Assembly (NCBI RefSeq): GCF_024172085.1 | Contig: NZ_JAMZDZ010000001.1 | Coordinates: forward strand, 3,968,001-4,032,000 | Direction of reading: 5' to 3' | Source: Hamadaea flava | GTDB lineage: Bacteria > Actinomycetota > Actinomycetes > Mycobacteriales > Micromonosporaceae | DNA length: 64,000 bases | Shown here: positions 59,493 to 64,000 of the stretch, one piece after another | Layout of the letters: every line of letters starts with the position of its first letter | Numbering within the stretch: position 1 is the stretch's first letter | Made by a program: the position numbers and the translations under genes | The notes under the pieces: generated by a model | Database searches by the model: none | Told to the model about the DNA's origin: nothing | The model's input: only the letters and a program-made list of their open reading frames with translations

Positions 59493-59984
59493 TCAGGGGA
59501 CGACGGCCACCGGCCACTTCCCCGTGCGGACCAAGCGGGCCGCGACCGATCCGACCAACCGGTGCCCAGGCTGGGCCGACGCGCCCACGATGACCGCGTC
59601 GGCCTTCAGGTCGTCGGCCGCGGCCCGCAGCTCGCCGAACGGGTCGCCCCGCCGGGTCAGGAAGGTCACCGGTACGCGCATCTCCTCGGCGAGTTGGCGT
59701 ACCTCGTGACGCAGTTCCGTCTCCAGTTCGTCGAAGGTCCGCTGCTGTGCCGCCGCGGCCCCCGTGATCATCGACGTCCAGGCGTGCGGCTCGGCGACGT
59801 ACACCACGGCGAGCTGGCTGTTCTGCCGTCGTGCCATGCCGCAGGCGTACGCCGTCGCCCGCATGGACGTCTCCGAGCCGTCGATGCCGACCATGATCAG
59901 CCGGGGGCCGTCCGTTCCCCGCTCCCACGGCGAGACCGCGCAAGCAGGCCCGTATCGCACTACGGAGAGGGGTTCGGCGGTCAT
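59493..59984 (-). CDS. Universal stress protein
   Basis: The 163-residue protein has one USP domain: IMVGIDGSETSMRATAYA at the start and the ATP-binding G-2x-G-9x-G(S/T) pattern in VGASAQPGHRLVGSVAARLV, ending PVAVVP. A non-conserved 28-residue N-terminus precedes the domain, so the true start may be internal. Its start lies within the 3' end of the DHA2 exporter (4-bp overlap), so it is co-transcribed with it. Confidence 0.82.
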   Translation of the reverse strand: MTAEPLSVVRYGPACAVSPWERGTDGPRLIMVGIDGSETSMRATAYACGMARRQNSQLAVVYVAEPHAWTSMITGAAAAQQRTFDELETELRHEVRQLAEEMRVPVTFLTRRGDPFGELRAAADDLKADAVIVGASAQPGHRLVGSVAARLVRTGKWPVAVVP

Positions 59985-61633
59985 GACCTCGTCGCCGCCT
60001 TAGCACCGGCAGCCGAGCCCGTGGCCGACGCCGAACCCTCAGCCGAGGCGGCATCCCCGGCGGCCGCCGACGGCTTGGCGCCCAGGTCGATCGTCGTACG
60101 CAGGGTGATCGGCTTGAAGGCGATGGCCGCGATGAGGCCGACGACCGCGATGGCCGCCGAGATCAGGAAGATGTGCCCGGTCGCGTCCCCGTACGCCGCC
60201 CGCACGATGTGCTGGAAGGCCTCGGGCAGCGCGTTGATGTTGAGGGCGCTGGTCTTGCCGGTGCCGCTCGCCTGGATGCCGGCCTGGGCCAGGCTCTCCG
60301 TGATGTTGGCGGTGACCCGATTGGCCAGCACCGCGCCGAGGACCGAGACCCCGACCGTGCCGCCCAGCGACCGGAAGAAGGTGACCGAGGCGCTCGCCGC
60401 GCCCATCTCCTGGAGCGGGACGTCGTTCTGCACCGCCAGGACGAGGTTCTGCATCGTCATGCCGACGCCGATGCCGACCAGGGCCATGCCGAGGCCGACG
60501 AGGCCCAGCGGGGTCTCGTGGTCGATCGTCGACAGCACCAGGAAGCCGCCGATCAGCACGACCGTGCCGGCCACGATGAAGCGCTTGACGGTGCCGCTGC
60601 GCGAGATGAGCCGTCCGGTGATCGTCGAGGAGACCAGGACGCCGGCCATCATCGGGATGGTGAGCAGGCCCGCCTCGGTGGGCGTGTAGCCGCGGCCGAT
60701 CTGGAAGTACTGGCCGAGGAAGACCGCGCCGCCGAACATCGCCATGCCGACCGCGAGGCTCGCGATGATCGACAGGGCCGGCGTACGCCGCCGGATGATC
60801 TTCAATGGGACGACGGGCTGCGCCGCCCGGGATTCGACCCAGACCGCGATCGCCAGGATCACCACGCCCGCGCCGACGAAGGCGGCGGACTTCCCGGAGA
60901 TCCAGTCGAACGAGTTGCCGACGAAGGAGACCCAGATCAGCAGGATCGAGACGCCGGCCGCGATGAGGCCCGCGCCCCAGTAGTCGATCTTCACGTTCGC
61001 CTGGCGGACGGTCGGCAGGTGCAGCGTCTTCTGCAGGACCAGGAAGGCCAGCGCCGCGATCGGTACGCCGACGAAGAAGCACCAGCGCCAGCCCAGCCAG
61101 GAGTCGACGATGACGCCGCCGAGCAGCGGGCCGCCGACGGTGGCGAAGGCCATCACCCCACCGAGGTAGCCGTTGTACCGGCCACGCTCGCGCGGCGGGA
61201 TCATCGCCGCGATCACGACCTGCACCAGTGCCTGGAGTCCGCCGACGCCGATGCCCTGGAAGGCGCGGGCGCCGATCAGCTGACCGGCGTTCTGCGCGAG
61301 CCCGGCGAGGATCGACCCGGCGACGAAGATCACGATCGCGATTTGGACCAGGAGCTTCTTGTTGAACAGGTCGGCGAGCCGCCCCCAGATCGGGGTGCTG
61401 GCGGTGGCGGTCAGCAGGGTCGCCGTGACCACCCAGGTGTACTGCGTCTGCGTACCGTTCAGCGCACCGAGGATCTTGGGCAGCGCGGTCGAGACGACCG
61501 TGCTGCTGATCATGGCGACGAACAGGACCAGCAGCAGACCGCTCAGCGATTCCATCACCTCGCGGTGATTCATCGGTGCGGCGGCGTCCGAGCGGGCTGC
61601 GGCTTCCGCCGAAGCGGGGGGAGCGGTGCTCAT
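59981..61633 (-). CDS. DHA2-type (14-TM) MFS multidrug exporter
   Basis: The 550-residue protein has 14 hydrophobic segments, LLVLFVAMISSTVVSTALPK as TM1, the GRLADLFNKKLLVQ loop, motif C-like GVMAFATVGGPLLGGVIVD and GWRWCFFVGVPIAALAFLVL. The C-terminal end is an Ala/Ser-rich tail. It exports hydrophobic drugs by proton antiport. A TetR gene is divergent, with palindromes in the shared 98-bp promoter region, so it is probably the repressed target. Confidence 0.88.
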   Translation of the reverse strand: MSTAPPASAEAAARSDAAAPMNHREVMESLSGLLLVLFVAMISSTVVSTALPKILGALNGTQTQYTWVVTATLLTATASTPIWGRLADLFNKKLLVQIAIVIFVAGSILAGLAQNAGQLIGARAFQGIGVGGLQALVQVVIAAMIPPRERGRYNGYLGGVMAFATVGGPLLGGVIVDSWLGWRWCFFVGVPIAALAFLVLQKTLHLPTVRQANVKIDYWGAGLIAAGVSILLIWVSFVGNSFDWISGKSAAFVGAGVVILAIAVWVESRAAQPVVPLKIIRRRTPALSIIASLAVGMAMFGGAVFLGQYFQIGRGYTPTEAGLLTIPMMAGVLVSSTITGRLISRSGTVKRFIVAGTVVLIGGFLVLSTIDHETPLGLVGLGMALVGIGVGMTMQNLVLAVQNDVPLQEMGAASASVTFFRSLGGTVGVSVLGAVLANRVTANITESLAQAGIQASGTGKTSALNINALPEAFQHIVRAAYGDATGHIFLISAAIAVVGLIAAIAFKPITLRTTIDLGAKPSAAAGDAASAEGSASATGSAAGAKAATRS

Positions 61634-61670
61634 GATGGTGCCTCCAAGAGATCAACCACCAGAATCCCAC

Positions 61671-61714
61671 AAACTTGCCGGGTGGGCAAAGTTTCTCAAA
61701 GTGCAATTATGCAC
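61671..61714. promoter_or_regulatory. Operator-like palindromes between MFS and TetR genes
   Basis: AAACTTGCC (61671-61679) is opposed by GGCAAAGTTT (61685-61694), an inverted repeat with one missing base, and GTGCA-ATTA-TGCAC (61701-61714) is a perfect short palindrome 17 bp before the TetR start. Either could be the binding site of the TetR protein. Confidence 0.5.
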
Positions 61715-61731
61715 AGCGGTAGAATCCGGGT

Positions 61732-62340
61732 GTGACCACGGAGACGATCGCGTCCGCCCCCGAGGGGCTGAGGGAGCGGAAGAAGGCCGCCACCCGCCAG
61801 GCGCTGCACCAGGCGGCGCTGCGCCTCGCCGTCGAGAAGGGGTACGCCGAGGTCACCGTCGATGCCATCGCCGACGCCGCACTGGTCTCCCGCCGCACGT
61901 TCTCGAACTACTTCGGGAGCAAGGAGGACGCCCTTCTCTACGGCGATCGCAATCGGGGTGAGCAGCTCGTCGAACAGTTGCGCGCGCAGCCCGCCGACCG
62001 GACCGCCTGGCAGGCGTTGCGAGGGAGCGCCGTCCAGCTATACACCGGGCTGGAGAACCTCGACCCGCAGTGGGTCGCCCAGCTCCGGCTGATCCGGCGG
62101 CATCCGGCGATCCTGGCCCAGCAGGTGGCCAACCACGGCCGGCTCGAACAGGGCCTCGCCGAGGAGCTGACGACCCGGCCGGGCGGGCTCGATTCGCTGG
62201 CGGCGCGCGTACTGGCGGCCGCGTTCCTCGCCGCGCTCCGGGCGGCCATCACGGTCTGGCTCGACGAAGGCGGACGGCGACGAGGGCTGCCGGAGATGGT
62301 CGACCGCGCCCTCGACGAGCTGGCGAAGCAGTACGCCTGA
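61732..62340 (+). CDS. TetR-family transcriptional regulator
   Basis: The 202-residue protein starts with a TetR_N domain: TRQALHQAALRLAVEKGYAE, then DAIADAALVSRRTFSNYFGS, and has a helical ligand-binding half. The start is GTG 61732 with a weak ribosome binding site. It is divergent from the DHA2 exporter and separated from it by palindromes, the usual arrangement for a local efflux repressor. The Nei2-like gene starts 1 bp after its stop, so both may share a transcript. Confidence 0.86.
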   Translation: MTTETIASAPEGLRERKKAATRQALHQAALRLAVEKGYAEVTVDAIADAALVSRRTFSNYFGSKEDALLYGDRNRGEQLVEQLRAQPADRTAWQALRGSAVQLYTGLENLDPQWVAQLRLIRRHPAILAQQVANHGRLEQGLAEELTTRPGGLDSLAARVLAAAFLAALRAAITVWLDEGGRRRGLPEMVDRALDELAKQYA

Positions 62341-62341
62341 G

Positions 62342-63124
62342 ATGCCCGAGGGCGACACCGTCTGGAACACGGCCCGGTCGCTGGACCGGCTCGTCGGGCA
62401 GACCTTGACCGGCTCGGACTTTCGCGTACCGCAGTTGGCGACGGCCGACCTGACCGGGCGCACCGTCCAGTCCTCGGCCAGTCGAGGCAAACATCTGCTC
62501 CTGCGGCTCAGCGGCGGGGTGACCCTCCACTCCCATCTGCGGATGGACGGCTCCTGGCGCGTCTTCGCCGCCGGTGAGCGGTGGAGTGGCAAGCCCGCCC
62601 ACCTGATCAGGGTCGTCCTGAAGACGGACGGCGCGGCGGCGGTCGGCTATCACCTGCACGAGCTGAAACTCGTACGCACCACCGGCGAGCAGGCACTGCT
62701 GGAGCATCTTGGCCCCGACCTGCTCGGCGACGACTGGGATCCCGCCGAAGCCGTACGCCGTCTCGCAGCCGATCCGACCCGGGAGATCGCCGAAGCGCTG
62801 CTCGACCAACGGAACCTGGCCGGTATCGGCAACCTCTACAAGGCGGAAATCCTTTTCCTGCAAGGGATCTGGCCCTGGACTCCGGTCGGTGAGGTGGCCG
62901 GCCTGCCGAAGCTCGCCGATCTCGCCCACCGGCTGCTCACCGCCAACAAGGGCCGCTGGACGCAGAGCACCACCGGTTCACTACGCCGAGGCGAGACGAC
63001 GTACGTCTACGGCCGCCGGTCGATGCCCTGCCGACGCTGCGGCACCTTGATTCGCAAGCAGGACCAGGGCGAGCGAATCACCTATTGGTGTCCGACGTGT
63101 CAACCCGGGCCTGTGGGTAGATGA
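62342..63124 (+). CDS. nei2: Fpg/Nei-family DNA glycosylase (Nei2-like endonuclease VIII)
   Basis: The 260-residue protein begins MPEGDTVW, where Pro1 (after Met removal) is the Schiff-base nucleophile and Glu2 the catalytic acid of the family. LDQRNLAGIGNLYKAEILF is the helix-2-turn-helix, and CRRCG...CPTC forms the C-terminal zinc finger. These enzymes remove oxidised bases and nick the abasic site. PEGDTVW rather than PELPEVE marks the Nei branch, and length and pattern resemble mycobacterial Nei2. Confidence 0.86.
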   Translation: MPEGDTVWNTARSLDRLVGQTLTGSDFRVPQLATADLTGRTVQSSASRGKHLLLRLSGGVTLHSHLRMDGSWRVFAAGERWSGKPAHLIRVVLKTDGAAAVGYHLHELKLVRTTGEQALLEHLGPDLLGDDWDPAEAVRRLAADPTREIAEALLDQRNLAGIGNLYKAEILFLQGIWPWTPVGEVAGLPKLADLAHRLLTANKGRWTQSTTGSLRRGETTYVYGRRSMPCRRCGTLIRKQDQGERITYWCPTCQPGPVGR

Positions 63125-63130
63125 TGGGTC

Positions 63131-63766
63131 ATGGACCAGTGGGTGGTATTGACCCAGATCGCCCTCGCTGCCGTACTCGGCGCGTCGATCGGGCTGGAGC
63201 GGGAGCTCAACGCGCAACCGGCCGGCCTGCGTACGCACATGCTGGTCAGCCTGGGCGCGGGCCTGTTCACCCTGTCCGGGGCCTACCTGCCGGGCGATGA
63301 CCCGACTCGCATCGCCGCCCAGGTCGTGACCGGCATCGGCTTCCTCGGCGGCGGCGCGATCCTCCGCGAGGGTGCCAACATCCGGGGTCTCACCACGGCC
63401 GCCTCCCTCTGGGTGACCGCCGCGATCGGCACCGCGGTCGGGCTGCGCTGGTGGTTCCCAGCCGTCGCCACGACCGTACTGGCCCTCCTCGTCCTCTCCC
63501 TGGTGAAGTACGTCGAACGGGAGGCGCTGCCCCGCCGGCGGCTGCTGGAGATCACCCTGACCCTGGAACCGGACGCTCGGCTCGACCGCGTCGAGCAGGA
63601 GGTCATGGAGGCGCTGCCCCGCTCCCGGATACTCAAGGTCTCGTACTCCCTCACCGGCCAGGCCCTGGTGCTGACGTCGCAACCGCAGAACGGCACCAGC
63701 CTCAGCGTCATCGGCGAACGGCTGCGCGGGCTGGCCGGCGTACACGGGGTCGAAATCAGCCGCTGA
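63131..63766 (+). CDS. MgtC/SapB-family membrane protein
   Basis: The 211-residue protein has four to five membrane segments with the family pattern QIALAAVLGASIGLERELNA, AGLRTHMLVSLGAGLFTLSG, QVVTGIGFLGGGAILREGAN and RGLTTAASLWVTAAIGTAVG. A C-terminal ACT-like soluble domain (residues ~140-211) follows. MgtC-type proteins aid growth in low magnesium and virulence in some bacteria. It lies 6 bp after the nei2 stop. Confidence 0.87.
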   Translation: MDQWVVLTQIALAAVLGASIGLERELNAQPAGLRTHMLVSLGAGLFTLSGAYLPGDDPTRIAAQVVTGIGFLGGGAILREGANIRGLTTAASLWVTAAIGTAVGLRWWFPAVATTVLALLVLSLVKYVEREALPRRRLLEITLTLEPDARLDRVEQEVMEALPRSRILKVSYSLTGQALVLTSQPQNGTSLSVIGERLRGLAGVHGVEISR

Positions 63767-63784
63767 GGCTCGCATAATGGCCGC

Positions 63785-64000
63785 ATGTCTGGAAGCGCTC
63801 CCACAGACGACCTCCGACGATCGAGGATCGCTACCTCAGCCCTCTTCCTGCTCTTCGGCACGGCGCTCGGCGCCTGGACCGCCCGCATCCCGGCGATCAA
63901 GAGCCACCTCGGGCTCACCGACGGCACGCTCAGCCTCGGCCTGCTCGCCTTCGCCCTGGGCGCGATCATCGGCATGCAGGTCGCCGGTCGGCTGGTCGAT
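63785..64000 (+). CDS. MFS transporter, 3' end outside window
   Basis: ATG 63785 opens a frame that continues to the window end (72 codons). It shows SALFLLFGTALGAWTARIPA as TM1 followed by IKSHLGLTDGTLSLGLLAFA and GAIIGMQVAGRLVD, a pattern of YbjJ-type MFS proteins. The substrate is unknown. Confidence 0.75.
   Translation, partial: MSGSAPTDDLRRSRIATSALFLLFGTALGAWTARIPAIKSHLGLTDGTLSLGLLAFALGAIIGMQVAGRLVD

Overview
The window is high-GC DNA with strongly GC-ending codons, many GTG starts and many 4-base ATGA/GTGA gene overlaps. Its gene content (AfsR/SARP and LAL regulators, ECF factor with a CU044_5270-type partner, WXG100 proteins, class I lanthipeptide enzymes, a Nei2-like glycosylase) points to a filamentous actinobacterium, probably Micromonosporaceae. 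The genus is an inference and cannot be proven from the sequence alone.

Layout. (1) 1-5.4 kb: the 3' part of a class I lanthipeptide operon, with LanB (5' end outside the window), LanC, a free-standing SpaB_C/thiopeptide-type elimination protein and a helical-repeat protein. No precursor peptide is visible. (2) 5.4-14.1 kb: six minus-strand genes that look like one anti-phage or DNA-processing module: a winged-helix protein, a PD-(D/E)xK-like protein, a D12-class adenine methyltransferase, a HerA-like ATPase, a NurA-like nuclease with a zinc-ribbon insert, and a DUF4365 nuclease-like protein. (3) 14.5-26.2 kb: an 11.6-kb defence-rich segment bounded by two imperfect direct repeats. It starts with an integrase remnant fused to an ISL3 transposase remnant. 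It holds two PD-(D/E)xK nuclease genes, two paralogous zinc-ribbon DNA methyltransferase genes (one broken by two in-frame stops), a DUF262 + HEPN pair and a DUF1643 gene. This segment and region 2 have more relaxed, AT-richer codon use than the flanks, as expected for acquired DNA.

(4) 26.2-43.1 kb: chromosomal-type metabolic and regulatory genes. These are an MBL-fold hydrolase, a serine beta-lactamase-like protein with a MerR regulator, a secreted peptidoglycan-binding protein, a GH15 enzyme, a TetR-controlled FMO/SDR operon with a divergent MFS_2 transporter (two matching operator-like palindromes), a LAL regulator, a SnoaL-like protein with a DHA2 exporter, DUF1905, and an ECF sigma factor with its partner. 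(5) 43.2-45.5 kb: a compact ESX/WXG100-linked polymorphic toxin locus with a GH-E nuclease toxin on its own ORF and a SUFU-type immunity protein. (6) 45.7-64 kb: a GGDEF/EAL protein, an NmrA-like protein, Dps, a two-component system divergent from a MacAB-like export operon, an XRE-SARP-NB-ARC-TPR regulator, a universal stress protein with a DHA2 exporter, a divergent TetR, Nei2-like glycosylase, MgtC, and the start of another MFS gene.

Several gene ends carry long perfect or near-perfect palindromes. Three of them share the outer sequence GCGCTGGATCA/TGATCCAGCGC or its inner part, so they look like a dispersed terminator-like repeat family. The strongest candidates for an undescribed system are the HerA-NurA-D12 methyltransferase module and the methyltransferase/nuclease/DUF262-HEPN segment beside it.
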